Assembly: GCA_029624765.1 (NCBI GenBank)
Contig: JARSSO010000010.1
Coordinates: forward strand, 62,001-126,000
Length of the DNA: 64,000 nt
DNA from: Candidatus Contendibacter sp.
GTDB lineage: Bacteria; Pseudomonadota; Gammaproteobacteria; Competibacterales; Competibacteraceae
Direction: 5' to 3'
In this document: positions 9,082-17,779 of the stretch, one piece after another
Position numbering within the stretch: the stretch's first letter is position 1
Layout: each line of letters opens with the position of its first letter
Position numbers and translations under genes: made by a program
Notes under the pieces: model-generated
Database searches by the model: none
The model's input: the letters and a program-made list of their open reading frames with translations, nothing else
What the model was told of the DNA's origin: nothing

Positions 9082-9205
9082 CCCGCCTTCAAGCTGGGCA
9101 GGGTAGGGCAGGGTGGATGAGGTGCTTGCGCCGCATCCGCCGCGGCGGCTAAAGGCGGGTGCGCTTCGCTGATTCGCCCTACCATTCATCGAGTTGACCT
9201 GGCTG
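9082..9205. repeat. Probable dispersed intergenic repeat
   Basis: The stretch contains short tandem GGGCAGGGT units, then GCCGCATCCGCCGCGGCGG and a segment reading GGTGCGCTTCGCTGATTCGCCCTACC. This composition is typical of REP/BIME-like proteobacterial intergenic repeats. No second copy was found in this window, so the call rests on style alone. Confidence 0.35.
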
Positions 9206-9211
9206 AATCGC

Positions 9212-9240
9212 TAGCCAGCGCATACCCCCGCCGCTATAAT
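9212..9240 (+). promoter_or_regulatory. Possible sigma-70 promoter for the SEC-C gene
   Basis: TATAAT at 9235-9240 is a perfect -10 hexamer, 37 bases before the ATG. The best correctly spaced -35 is weak (TAGCCA at 9212-9217). A TTGACC at 9194-9199 is too distant. Confidence 0.4.
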
Positions 9241-9276
9241 CGCGCGCCCTTCGTCGAGGGCCCGACCTTTGGAGAT

Positions 9277-9523
9277 ATGCCATGGACCAAAAAAATCAGC
9301 ACCTTGATCACATCCGGTTTCGAGGCGACGAGCAAGCGTAAGCGCGGTTTCCCCTCTGAGACGCGCGTCAAGCGCGGCGAACGGGCCGTGAAGGGCGACA
9401 AGGAGCTTCTTGAACGTCTCGGCCGCAATGACCCATGCCCATGCCAGTCAGGGCGTCGGTTTCAAGAACTGCTGCATGCGCGGCGGTCGCTTCGACGGCA
9501 GTGATCGCGATCACTACTTTTAG
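9277..9523 (+). pseudogene. SEC-C motif protein with a one-base frameshift
   Basis: The frame opens at an ATG with GGAG upstream and encodes [22 protein letters not shown], ending in the start of a SEC-C motif ([14 protein letters not shown]). After RRF the frame goes wrong and stops at 9504. If one T of the TTT at about 9460-9462 is removed, the next frame reads [10 protein letters not shown] and ends HYF at a TAG at 9521-9523. That restores the CxC...CC zinc-binding pattern. The original was therefore about 81 aa. The +1 base may be a real mutation or a sequence error. SEC-C motifs bind zinc, as at the SecA C-terminus. Confidence 0.8.
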
Positions 9524-9613
9524 GCCGCGATGAACGGCGACGGACCGGATGGGGGTCTCCTTACCGGTCCGGGTTAGCCGTTCATTGAACGATCTTGCGA
9601 GGAAACCCCTTCC

Positions 9614-10528
9614 ATGCACACGCGAACACCCAGGCTCGGCATCGCTCTCGGCAGTGGCTCGGCGCGCGGCTGGGCGCACATCGGCGTCCTGCGGGCGCTG
9701 GAACAGGCCGGCATCGTTCCGGACGTGGTGTCCGGCGCCTCGATCGGCGCCCTGGTCGGGGCAGCCTACGCCAGCAACGCGCTGGACCGGCTGGAGGAGT
9801 GGGTGGCCCAGATCGACTGGTGGGACATCATCCGCTACATGGATGTACGGCTTGGTGGGGTCGAGGGCGAACGCCTGATGCGCGCCTTCCGCGAGCGGGT
9901 GGAGGACGCGCTCATCGAGACCTTGCCCAAACCGTTCGGCGCGGTCGCCACCGATCTTCAGACCGGCCGCGAGGTGTGGTTCCAGGAAGGTTCGCTGCTG
10001 GAGGCGGTGCGAGCGTCCATCGCCCTGCCGGGATTGTTCAGTCCGGTGCGCCATCAAGGCCGCTGGCTGGTGGATGGCGGCCTGGTGGACCCGCTGCCCG
10101 TTTCGCTGTGTCGGGCGCTGGGAGCGGACCGGGTGATCGCGGTCAACCTGAACGGCGATATCGTCGGCAAGCATTTCAGCGGCCGGCCACCGCGCCTGGC
10201 GGCGCCGAGTCCGTTGCTGGCGCGGCTGAGCGCCGGCTTGCAAGCCATGCTGGGCAACGACAACCGCGCCAAGGACGAAGCGGAAGAAGACGAGCCGCCA
10301 GGGCTGTTCGATGTCATGGCCGGTTCGATCAACATCATGCAGGACCGGATTACCCGGGCGCGGATGGCGGGCGATCCGCCCGACGTGGTGCTGGCGCCGC
10401 GACTGGCGCATCTGGGACTGATGGATTTCGATCAGGCTGAACAGGCCATCGCCGCCGGCATGGAGTGCGTCCGGCTGCACCTGCCGCTGCTGCGGAATGT
10501 GTTGAATTTGCCGGAAGCCGAAGACTGA
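9614..10528 (+). CDS. Patatin-like phospholipase, RssA-type
   Basis: The 304-aa protein has the oxyanion Gly-rich motif GSGSARG at about 13-19, nucleophile Ser43 in GASIG and catalytic Asp154 in DGG. This is the Ser-Asp dyad of patatin-like phospholipases. Length and the start RLGIALGSGSARGWAHIGVL match the RssA/YchK group. Family members are lipid acyl hydrolases of mostly unknown physiological substrate. It precedes purU by 57 bp on the same strand, with no obvious functional link. Confidence 0.88.
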   Translation: MHTRTPRLGIALGSGSARGWAHIGVLRALEQAGIVPDVVSGASIGALVGAAYASNALDRLEEWVAQIDWWDIIRYMDVRLGGVEGERLMRAFRERVEDALIETLPKPFGAVATDLQTGREVWFQEGSLLEAVRASIALPGLFSPVRHQGRWLVDGGLVDPLPVSLCRALGADRVIAVNLNGDIVGKHFSGRPPRLAAPSPLLARLSAGLQAMLGNDNRAKDEAEEDEPPGLFDVMAGSINIMQDRITRARMAGDPPDVVLAPRLAHLGLMDFDQAEQAIAAGMECVRLHLPLLRNVLNLPEAED

Positions 10529-10585
10529 ACGCGGAAAGCTTCGCGTACAATGCGCGCTTTTCCGCGCGACCCTTCGAAGGAGCCC

Positions 10586-11437
10586 ATGCCAACCCTGCGC
10601 TATATCCTGACCATCGCCTGCCCGGACCGGGTGGGCATCGTGGCCGCCGTGTCCAGTGCCCTGGCCGCCCACGCGGGCAACATCATCGAATCCAACCAGT
10701 TCAGCGACACCGAATCGGGCCGGTTTTTCATGCGGCTGGTGTTCGATCTGGACGAAACGACCGCGCCGACGCTGCTGGAGGATTTCGCCCCACTGGCCCG
10801 GAACTTTGAGATGGACTGGCGGTTGTACGATCCGCGCCAGCGGCCGCGGCTCCTGATCCTGGTCTCCAGGGCCGAGCATTGCCTGAACGACCTGCTGTAC
10901 CGACACCGCACCGGCGCGCTGCCGATGGAGATCACCGCCATCGTGTCCAATCACCGCGAGTTGGCGCATCTGGCGGAATGGCACGCGATCCCGTATCACC
11001 ATCTGCCGGTGACGCCGGAAACCAAGCCGGCGCAGGAGCGGCAAATCCTGGCGCTGGTGGAGCAAACCGACACCGAGCTGGTCATCCTGGCTCGCTACAT
11101 GCAAATCCTGTCGCCGGAACTTTGCCGGGCGCTGGCGGGGCGGGCGATCAACATCCACCATTCCTTTCTGCCCGGCTTCAAGGGCGCCCGGCCCTACCAC
11201 CAGGCCCATACGCGCGGGGTGAAGTTGATCGGCGCCACCGCGCATTACGTGACCGCCAACCTGGACGAGGGACCGATCATCGAGCAGGAGGTGGAGCGGG
11301 TGGATCACGCCCACACACCCGAGCAGTTGGCGGCGGTCGGCCGCGACATCGAAAACATCGTCCTGGCCCGGGCGATTCACTATCATTTGGAGCGGCGGGT
11401 GTTCCTCAACGGCGGCAAAACGGTGGTGCTGCGGTGA
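10586..11437 (+). CDS. purU: Formyltetrahydrofolate deformylase
   Basis: The 283-aa enzyme hydrolyses 10-formyl-THF to formate and THF, balancing one-carbon pools. An ACT domain (about 6-80, with CPDRVGIVAAVSS) precedes a formyltransferase-fold domain (about 88-265). Catalytic signatures are NIHHSFLP at 189-196 and Asp227 in TANLDEGPI. I use the ATG at 10586, which has AAGGAG five bases upstream; the same frame is open 12 codons further but without such a site. A TACAAT at 10546-10551 could be the -10 of its own promoter. Confidence 0.95.
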   Translation: MPTLRYILTIACPDRVGIVAAVSSALAAHAGNIIESNQFSDTESGRFFMRLVFDLDETTAPTLLEDFAPLARNFEMDWRLYDPRQRPRLLILVSRAEHCLNDLLYRHRTGALPMEITAIVSNHRELAHLAEWHAIPYHHLPVTPETKPAQERQILALVEQTDTELVILARYMQILSPELCRALAGRAINIHHSFLPGFKGARPYHQAHTRGVKLIGATAHYVTANLDEGPIIEQEVERVDHAHTPEQLAAVGRDIENIVLARAIHYHLERRVFLNGGKTVVLR

Positions 11438-11487
11438 GAACCGCGCCGACGCCCTTACCCCACCGAAGTTTGCTTCAGGAGGACACC

Positions 11488-11973
11488 ATGTTGCTCCAAA
11501 GCCGCGCGACTCTCCGTTCCATCGGGTTTCCTTCGAACCGGCGCCGGTGGCTGATCGCGCTGTTCCTGCTGGCGCTGACGCCATGCGCCGTTTGGGCGCA
11601 GCTTTCCGACGCCAAGGTGGAGGCGCTGGTGGAGGCGCTGCGGCTGGCCGCCCCGCCCGCCAGCGCCGATGCCGGACTGTACGGCGACTGGCGGATCAAA
11701 CCGGACAACATCGCGCGCTGGTCCAGGCGCTGTCTGGGTCAGGAGGTCACGCCCGAACAGTTCACCGCCGATCCGACCCTGGCCCGGCCGATGCTGGTCT
11801 GCGTGATGGGTCCGGTGCTGCGCGACCAGTTCGCCCAGAGCCAGCAGAACGAAATGGTCGCCGTGCAGCGCGCCGCCGCCTGGTGGATGACCGGCGATCC
11901 GGCGCAGTACCGGACCGGCGCCACCGGCGACTACACCTTGCGGGTGTTGGAAGCCTATCTGCGGTTTTTTTGA
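11488..11973 (+). CDS. Small exported protein, function unknown
   Basis: The 161-aa product has CAGGAGG six bases before the ATG. A long signal (about 1-41: Arg-rich start, LIALFLLALTPCAV, then WAQLS) precedes a compact domain. The body contains two cysteines (RRCLGQ and LVCVMG), which could pair in the periplasm, and ends VLEAYLRFF. I recognise no family. It follows purU by 50 bp and converges on the ABC1 kinase gene 15 bp away. Signal and ribosome-binding site make it a credible gene. Confidence 0.75.
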   Translation: MLLQSRATLRSIGFPSNRRRWLIALFLLALTPCAVWAQLSDAKVEALVEALRLAAPPASADAGLYGDWRIKPDNIARWSRRCLGQEVTPEQFTADPTLARPMLVCVMGPVLRDQFAQSQQNEMVAVQRAAAWWMTGDPAQYRTGATGDYTLRVLEAYLRFF

Positions 11974-11988
11974 ATAGACAACAGGCGC

Positions 11989-13545
11989 TTATTCCAACCA
12001 GACCCGATGGCGCTTTGGGCCTTCGTCGAGAACGAACAGTTCCTGGGGCGCGATGCTGCTGGCGCGAACGCGGTTCACGATGGCGCCGATGGCGACGCCG
12101 GAGGCGCGGATGCGCTCCAGCACGTCCTCGGGAATGATGTTTTCCAGATCGAGGGCCGCCTCGGCGGGCATGCTGAGCGAAACCCGCGGTACGTTTCCCT
12201 CGGTGACGCTCACGCACAGCCGGCGGGCGATGGCGCGGATGCTGACCGCGCCGGAAGCCAACTCCGGCGGCAGTTCCGGCAATGTCCAGGCGCGCGCGCG
12301 TTGCATGAGTTCAGCTCCGACCGCCTGCTCCAGCAACGGCCACCAGGGTAACCCCGCGTCCAATCGCCCAAGCTGCGCCGCCAGCCCTTGAAAGGCTCGC
12401 ATGAGCAGCAGCAAATCCGCGGGTCCCGCCGAGCGAAACCACCAGCGGTGCTCGCCAAGCAGCGCCGTGATATCCCGCTTCAGGTGCCAGTCGGCGGGGT
12501 GAAACGCACCATCCACCAAAAACGGGCGGAACAGAACTCGACACAGGGCGGGCAACGTCTCGTTCAGATGGGAAAGCTTGCCGGGGTCGAACCCCAGGGC
12601 CGCGAAGCATTGGAGCGGCGCTACATCCATGCCCTCGCGGCAAGCCAGCAATAGCTTGAGCAAAGCCAGCCGGCGCGGTTCGCTCACCGGCACGGTGCAA
12701 CCGAAATCGAGCAGCACCACCTCCGGCTGACCGTCGTCGCCGCGCCGGTAAAAATAATTGCCCGGATTGGGGTCGCCATGCACCTCGCCGGCGACGAACA
12801 GACTTTTGAACAGGGCCAACAACAGCGTGCGGCCAATCAGCAGGCGGTCCCTTTTCGGCCACCCGATGACCTGATCCAGCGGCACGCCGGATTCCCAGCT
12901 CTGGACCAGCACCCGTTCCCCGCACAATTCCAGGTGAACTTCGGGAACCCGCAGCCCTGGCGTCTGTACCGCTATCGCGAAACGTCGTTGCCGTTCCGCC
13001 TCGGAGCGGTAATCGAGTTCGCGCCGCATGTTGTTTCGCAGAGTCCGCTTGTACGCTTCCAGGTCGAAGCCCCAGCGCTTGACCGGCCCCACCCCAGGCA
13101 GCAGCCCGGCAAGGCGCAGCTCGGCGTCCACCGCCGCCGCGATGTCCGGATAACGAATCTTGACGGCCACGCCGCCGCCGCTCTTCAGCACCGCGCGATG
13201 TACCTGACCCAGGGACGCGGCGGCCCGCGCTTCGTCGATGACGGCAAAGATCGCCTTGGCGGACCGACCCAGGTCAGCTTCAAGCACCGCCAGCATTTCC
13301 CGGAGCGGGCGCGGCTGGATGCCCGCCGTCACCAGTTCCCGCAGCGGGGTTTCACCGGCGGCGCCCGCGAACAGTTGTCCCACCTTCATGGTGATGCCGC
13401 GCGCATCCGCGAACAATCCGGCCAGGGCGCGCTGGGCGAGCAAGCGTTCCGTCTCGCCGGAGCTGGCGCGCGCCTTCCTGGCGACCCAGCCGATGCGGGC
13501 CAGCATCGCGGCGTGCTTGATCACGGTCAGAGCGGCGCGACTCAT
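11989..13545 (-). CDS. ABC1/AarF (UbiB-like) atypical kinase
   Basis: The 518-aa protein carries the hallmarks of the ADCK/UbiB family. These are the KxGQ motif (KVGQ, 54-57), the Ala-rich nucleotide loop (AAASLGQVH, 108-116), beta-3 Lys129 in VAVKI, HGDPNPGN at 256-263 and the metal-binding DFG at 280-282. Family members bind ATP and support isoprenoid-lipid metabolism such as ubiquinone synthesis. No C-terminal transmembrane hairpin like that of UbiB is evident, and no ubi genes are nearby. It is therefore probably not UbiB itself. Its ATG overlaps the preceding stop (ATGA), so it is translationally coupled to the VOC-PCP_red gene. Confidence 0.85.
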   Translation of the reverse strand: MSRAALTVIKHAAMLARIGWVARKARASSGETERLLAQRALAGLFADARGITMKVGQLFAGAAGETPLRELVTAGIQPRPLREMLAVLEADLGRSAKAIFAVIDEARAAASLGQVHRAVLKSGGGVAVKIRYPDIAAAVDAELRLAGLLPGVGPVKRWGFDLEAYKRTLRNNMRRELDYRSEAERQRRFAIAVQTPGLRVPEVHLELCGERVLVQSWESGVPLDQVIGWPKRDRLLIGRTLLLALFKSLFVAGEVHGDPNPGNYFYRRGDDGQPEVVLLDFGCTVPVSEPRRLALLKLLLACREGMDVAPLQCFAALGFDPGKLSHLNETLPALCRVLFRPFLVDGAFHPADWHLKRDITALLGEHRWWFRSAGPADLLLLMRAFQGLAAQLGRLDAGLPWWPLLEQAVGAELMQRARAWTLPELPPELASGAVSIRAIARRLCVSVTEGNVPRVSLSMPAEAALDLENIIPEDVLERIRASGVAIGAIVNRVRASSIAPQELFVLDEGPKRHRVWLE

Positions 13546-14195
13546 GGCTCCGCAAGCTCCGCGAACAGCGGCCTGGGATCGATGCCCTCGTCCCGGAGCG
13601 CCGCTCGCAGCCCCTCATGCTGAAACGCCGGGGTGGTCATGATGAGGGCACGCAACGCGATATCCTGGTCAACCGTAACGTCTCCCGCCGTGATCGCCAG
13701 GGTTTCCGCGCGTTCGGTGACCCGCTTCCGGGCCTGTTCGCGGAAGCTGACGGGGACGAAACGCAGCAGTCGCTTGATGGACATCGCGGCGTCCTCGGCC
13801 CACACGAGGCTGGTGGGCAGCTCCGGCAGAATACCCCGCGCATCCTCGTCGAAGACACGGGACAGGGTCAGCACGACGCGGTGGGGCGCTCGCAGCCGCG
13901 CTTCCATGCGTTCCGCGCTGACCCAGGTGGCGGCCATGAGCGGTTCCAACCCTTCCCGTTCCAGCAAAGCCGCGCTGGCCGCCGCTACGTCCGGGGTCGC
14001 CAGGTCCAGTTCCAGGTCGCTCGGCGCGCGGGCGAAGCGGTCGGCGGCGACCAGCCGAATGGTCAGCGCGCCGTTTTCCACCTGCGCCCAGTCCCTACCT
14101 TGGCTGTGCTCCTGAAAATCGAGCACGTCGCGGAAAAAGGCGGCGGCCCGCGCTACGTCGTCCACCGCGTGGATGACCGCGAAAGCGAAGCTCAC
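13542..14195 (-). CDS. VOC (glyoxalase-like) domain fused to a PCP_red-like domain
   Basis: A GTG start at 14195 overlaps the upstream stop (GTGA), giving 217 aa. Residues 4-113 look like one vicinal-oxygen-chelate module: FAFAVIHAVDDVARAAAFF at the start and LELDLATPDVAAA in the second half. Residues 138-185 (SIKRLLRFVPVSFREQARK to DVTVDQDIALRAL) resemble the small PCP_red domain, also found at the C-terminus of protochlorophyllide reductase subunit B. A longer upstream frame exists (ATG at 14378) but overlaps the neighbour by nearly 190 bp. No catalytic activity can be claimed. The window has no chlorophyll genes. Confidence 0.65.
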   Translation of the reverse strand: MSFAFAVIHAVDDVARAAAFFRDVLDFQEHSQGRDWAQVENGALTIRLVAADRFARAPSDLELDLATPDVAAASAALLEREGLEPLMAATWVSAERMEARLRAPHRVVLTLSRVFDEDARGILPELPTSLVWAEDAAMSIKRLLRFVPVSFREQARKRVTERAETLAITAGDVTVDQDIALRALIMTTPAFQHEGLRAALRDEGIDPRPLFAELAEP

Positions 14196-14986
14196 GGCGC
14201 CGAGGACTCCATGTCGAACAGTTCCCTGGGCGTGGCGGACGCGGCCGGATCGATTCTTGCCCAAGGAGCGGTGGCGACGTGAAAATAGCTTTTGCGCATC
14301 AGCCATTGGCGTGGACCGAAATAGTCGATGTACGCCGAGGTCCAGTGATCCCATAGCCGTTCCGGCAACCGCGGCCAATCCCAGGACAGCGTTGCCAGCC
14401 GCTCGAAAAGGTGGACGCTGGCGGCGTCATGGGCCGGCTCCACGGTCGTCGACCACAGCGGTTCCTTTTTTCCCAGGTAGGGATCGACGAAAACCCGCAG
14501 GCGCGCGAGACCCTGGCTGTGACCTTCCACCACCGGAGATTCGAGAATAAGGTCGAGCCGGTCCCGGTAACGGGGTTGATCGGTTGCCCGCCGTCCCAGG
14601 CTCAACACTCCGCCCTCGAACCGACACCCCCCGTCGGTGAACTCTTGAATGAAGACGAAGCCCATCAGCGGGTCGCGGCGCGCGAACAGATCGTCGACGA
14701 AGGCGCGCGCCGGGGCGGGCATCGCCGCGCATTCGGCGTCGAGCACGGCCTGGCCCAGCGCCAGCAGTTCATGATCTTGGGCTGGGTCGAGTTTGAAGCT
14801 CTGAAAATTGACGACGCCGTACTTGTTCCAGGGGCGCGACCAGCCCATCTTGCGCGCCGCGCGGTAGGATTCCAACGCTCTCATCAAGAAGCGCAGGATG
14901 GCGTGGGGACGATCCCGGCGCGAGAGGGTCGCCAAGACGTTTTGATAATCGGCTTCGCTTCTGATTTCAAGGTTATCCGTTGACAT
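14192..14986 (-). CDS. Unknown soluble protein of the MglA/roadblock block
   Basis: The 264-aa product (from MSTDNLEIRS) has no signal or membrane segment. It is rich in aromatic and charged residues, with motifs such as MGFVFIQEFTDGG, PYLGKKEPLW and AYIDYFGPRQWL. I recognise no family. The chosen ATG at 14986 has GGGAAG about ten bases upstream. An ATG at 15070 is also possible and would add 28 Arg-rich residues. Its stop overlaps the VOC-PCP_red start by 4 bp, so the two are coupled. It lies 125 bp after the metallophosphoesterase fusion. Confidence 0.65.
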   Translation of the reverse strand: MSTDNLEIRSEADYQNVLATLSRRDRPHAILRFLMRALESYRAARKMGWSRPWNKYGVVNFQSFKLDPAQDHELLALGQAVLDAECAAMPAPARAFVDDLFARRDPLMGFVFIQEFTDGGCRFEGGVLSLGRRATDQPRYRDRLDLILESPVVEGHSQGLARLRVFVDPYLGKKEPLWSTTVEPAHDAASVHLFERLATLSWDWPRLPERLWDHWTSAYIDYFGPRQWLMRKSYFHVATAPWARIDPAASATPRELFDMESSAP

Positions 14987-15111
14987 GGAGTTTGGTCTTC
15001 CCACTGGTTGCTCGACGCCCCGCCGGCCGTTTCGCCGATCCACCAGCGACGGCGGGAGAAAAGTTCTCATCCGACTCGGGCTGTTTCGGCGGCTTCACGG
15101 CGCCGCCCGTT

Positions 15112-16668
15112 TCACTCGCCGTTGCGCAGCCGTTGCGCCAGGGCCGCCGGAAAATCGTTGGCCAGCATGGCGTCGATGGTGGTTTCCACCGGGTAATCGA
15201 CCCGGTGGAACGCAAGTTGCCTTGTTTGCGGATCGAAGATCGCGAAAGGGGCGGCGGGACCCTCGTTGTCCCGGGGTTGTCCTATCGAGCCGGGACTGAC
15301 CAGACAGTAGCTATAGTGTTGGAGGGACTGCTGATTCTCTTTGCAAAAGCCACTTTCACCGCCTTGGTCGCGGAAGTAGACGCCGGTGATGTGGGAGTGG
15401 CCGTGAAAGCAGATCGGGATATCGCGTTCGGCGAGGTTGGCCAAATTGGCTTCATACGACATGCGATAGACGTAGCCGAAGAAGCAATGTTTGTCTTGGG
15501 GCGCTCCATGCACCGCCAGCCAGCCATCTTGGTGCAGGCTGGGCGGAAGCTCGTCCAGCCAGGCCAAGTCCTCGGCGTCGAGGCGGTTCCGGGTCCACTC
15601 CGCGACGGCTTGGGCATTTTTCGAAAAGCCTTTGATGAACTGGCCGGTGACCACGGCGTAGTCGTGATTGCCCTTGATCACCGTAAAATCCCGCTCCCGC
15701 ACCGCCCGGATGCATTCCAGTGGATAGGGGCCGTAGCCAACGGTATCCCCCAGCACCAGCGCTTGGCGGATTCCCAGGCGGTCCAGCGCGGCCAGCACGG
15801 CTTGCAGCGCCGGATAATTGGCGTGGATGTCGCCCAGCAGGGCAAAGGGCTCTTGTCCCAGCGTCTTGGGTCTGGATGACGGCTTTCTTGGCGCGGCGGA
15901 TTCAAGGCCCTGGAGCAGTCCGGCTCGGCGACGCTCCTGTTCGGGATTGACGAGGGGTAACTGGCGGATCAGGTTGGCCGCCACCATCAGGGTATGCCGG
16001 TCGCGGAAATGACGTTCCAGCAATTGATGCAGAACCTGGCCGATGCGCTCGGCCACCTCCGCCGTGAACCAGGGCAGCGCGCGACACCAGAACCCCATCG
16101 CCTGGGTCAGGGACGTCAATTCATCCCAGCGATAGATATCGTCGTCGACGTAATACAGTTCGCCGTCGGCGCCGATGGCGAAGTTGGACAACCCCTCGTC
16201 CAGGCGCTGCTTATGATTCGCCGCAACCCCTAGATAGAGATCGAGCATGCGCTCCAGCAGGGCGCACCGATCGGTCTGGGAATATTCCTCGCCCAGCGTG
16301 TGCAGCGGGGTCATCTTGGGGGTGATGTTGGCGATCAGGGCCACCTCGTCCGCATGGATGAGAAACCAGCCCTTGGCCGGATGATGGACGCCCAGCCGTT
16401 GTTCCTGTTCCCTGGCACGCTCGATCCAGCGGCGCGCGTCGCGGGTTGGGAAGCGATATTCGGCGCGCACCTTGATGAGATACTCGCTGTCCCGATAGAT
16501 CCAGGTGTACGGACGCCCGGTATACGAGGCGCCGTGAACCAACTGCTCGCGGGGAATGTTCAGGATACGGCGCACGCGGTCCTCCGCCGCGTCGCCCAGG
16601 CTTGCCGGAGAAAAGACCAGTTCGATAGGGGCGGCGGCCAACGCCTCGGATGCGATTTCCTTGGTCAT
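15112..16668 (-). CDS. Kinase-like domain fused to calcineurin-type metallophosphoesterase
   Basis: From the ATG at 16668 the protein has 518 aa. The C-terminal half (about 272-500) is a clear metallophosphoesterase: GDIHAN at 279-284, GDTVGYGP at 307-314, GNHD at 333-336 and GHSH at 423-426. The N-terminal half resembles a small protein or aminoglycoside kinase: Lys66 in YLIKVR as possible ATP lysine, and LDEGLSNF at 157-163 then YYVDDD at 172-177 as possible catalytic and metal loops. The kinase reading is inference; the phosphatase is firm. An in-frame TTG at 16770 is open but has no site. It follows the roadblock genes and may reverse or apply phosphorylation in that system. Confidence 0.75.
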   Translation of the reverse strand: MTKEIASEALAAAPIELVFSPASLGDAAEDRVRRILNIPREQLVHGASYTGRPYTWIYRDSEYLIKVRAEYRFPTRDARRWIERAREQEQRLGVHHPAKGWFLIHADEVALIANITPKMTPLHTLGEEYSQTDRCALLERMLDLYLGVAANHKQRLDEGLSNFAIGADGELYYVDDDIYRWDELTSLTQAMGFWCRALPWFTAEVAERIGQVLHQLLERHFRDRHTLMVAANLIRQLPLVNPEQERRRAGLLQGLESAAPRKPSSRPKTLGQEPFALLGDIHANYPALQAVLAALDRLGIRQALVLGDTVGYGPYPLECIRAVRERDFTVIKGNHDYAVVTGQFIKGFSKNAQAVAEWTRNRLDAEDLAWLDELPPSLHQDGWLAVHGAPQDKHCFFGYVYRMSYEANLANLAERDIPICFHGHSHITGVYFRDQGGESGFCKENQQSLQHYSYCLVSPGSIGQPRDNEGPAAPFAIFDPQTRQLAFHRVDYPVETTIDAMLANDFPAALAQRLRNGE

Positions 16669-16806
16669 GTCCAGGATTTTTGGAGGATCGATCCATATCG
16701 CCGGCGAGAATTGGCGAGCGCCGCCTGGATTTGCGTCACGCTCCCCCCGCGCAAGGCGGCCCGGACGCAAACCATGATGTCCGGGCCCGGGATACCGCTC
16801 AATGCC

Positions 16807-17217
16807 TCAGGGGCATAAGGGCGCGGCATCGGCGACCGCCTTGCGGACGGCCACCCATCCCATGCCCAGGTTGGCCTTCTTGCCGGTGATGAGCACCAAC
16901 AGTGCGTTGGGTTTGTTGGGTACGACGCACATGAAATGATAAGTGTTATCGGTGGCCATCTGGACTTCCTTGAGCAGATGCTTCTTGCCTGGAGTACCCC
17001 GCTGGTCGGCCAGCATGTCCTCGACCGTGCTCACGGTCGGCCCGCGGAACATGTCCACCGCCGCGGCCGCCACGGCGTCCAGGTAGGATTGAGTGAAGTA
17101 GGGCACGCTATGGGCCACCGCCAGCAACAGTCCGGATTCCAAATCCACGACGGCTCCGCCCAGCGCGTCGTTGACGCTGCTGACGAGACCCTTGCACAGC
17201 GAATTTAAATCTGCCAT
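16807..17217 (-). CDS. Roadblock/LC7 domain protein (second copy)
   Basis: The 136-aa protein has a roadblock/LC7 fold pattern: LVSSVNDALGGAVVDLESGLLLA near the N-terminus, a central helix with AAAAVDMF, and the late strand TYHFMCVVPNKPNALLVLITG. Roadblock proteins of bacteria act as GAPs or platforms for MglA-type GTPases. I use the ATG at 17217, with GGAG eight bases upstream; the open frame extends to 17256 without a site. It lies 125 bp after the first roadblock gene, with two hairpins between. Confidence 0.85.
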   Translation of the reverse strand: MADLNSLCKGLVSSVNDALGGAVVDLESGLLLAVAHSVPYFTQSYLDAVAAAAVDMFRGPTVSTVEDMLADQRGTPGKKHLLKEVQMATDNTYHFMCVVPNKPNALLVLITGKKANLGMGWVAVRKAVADAAPLCP

Positions 17218-17277
17218 TTGCTCTTCTCCGATTATCGGTTTGGTAACGACAAACACTCTTAGGAGTTGATCTGTCCC

Positions 17278-17317
17278 GCGGGACTATCCCGCCTCCCATG
17301 GACGGCACAGCGCCGTC
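17278..17317. other. Two small hairpins between roadblock genes
   Basis: GCGGGA/TCCCGC (17278-17283 with 17287-17292) and GACGGC/GCCGTC (17301-17306 with 17312-17317) each form a 6-bp stem. No T-tract follows. They may tune expression within the operon. Confidence 0.4.
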
Positions 17318-17342
17318 TCCAACAAGCCCGCGTACTGGTTCG

Positions 17343-17762
17343 TCACTTTTCGCCCAGCGTGCTGGCCAACTGTTCCGCGCACACCTTGGCCGCGCTTAAC
17401 AGCATTCCCAGTCGGGTGTTGCGCGTCGCCATGGCGGTCAGCACCCGGGTATGATTGATGCGCAGGGAAACCACGTGGCCTTCCTGGCCTTCGATGATCA
17501 GGTTTTGGCATGGTCCCTGCCCGGTCTCGTTGACCAGCGCCTCGGCCAGGCTCATCGCCGAGCTGGTGATGGCGGCCAGGGATTTCTCCGCGATGTCCTG
17601 CTTGAACACGCGGGCGACGACGAAGCCGTCGGCGGTAGCCACCAGTGCCCCGGTCGCCCCCGCGCACATGTCCAGCAACCGCTGGAGCGCCTTTTCGACC
17701 TGCTGTTTTTCCTGAGCCGCCTTCAGCTTTTCCACCGGGCTGGCGCCGTCGCTTATGTTCAT
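17343..17762 (-). CDS. Roadblock/LC7 domain protein (first copy)
   Basis: The 139-aa protein starts with a charged helix (VEKLKAAQEKQQVEKAL). A roadblock core follows: ATGALVATADGFVVA, then SLAAITSSAMSLAEAL, then LIIEGQEGHVVSLRIN. Such proteins form homo- or heterodimers and in Myxococcus and Thermus the partner MglB is the GAP of MglA. Placement 17 bp after an MglA-like GTPase supports that role. The N-terminal extension differs from the second copy, so the two may form a heterodimer (inference). Confidence 0.87.
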   Translation of the reverse strand: MNISDGASPVEKLKAAQEKQQVEKALQRLLDMCAGATGALVATADGFVVARVFKQDIAEKSLAAITSSAMSLAEALVNETGQGPCQNLIIEGQEGHVVSLRINHTRVLTAMATRNTRLGMLLSAAKVCAEQLASTLGEK

Positions 17763-17779
17763 GAGTTACGATCTCCCGG

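Noticed and set aside
9368..11584. 738-codon minus-strand open frame
   Set aside because: It is antisense to the patatin-like gene and purU, both with clear motifs. Its composition (Gln/His/Arg-rich) is typical of antisense frames.
11989..13545. Calling the ABC1 kinase ubiB
   Set aside because: It lacks an evident C-terminal membrane hairpin and ubi neighbours, so the specific name is not supported.
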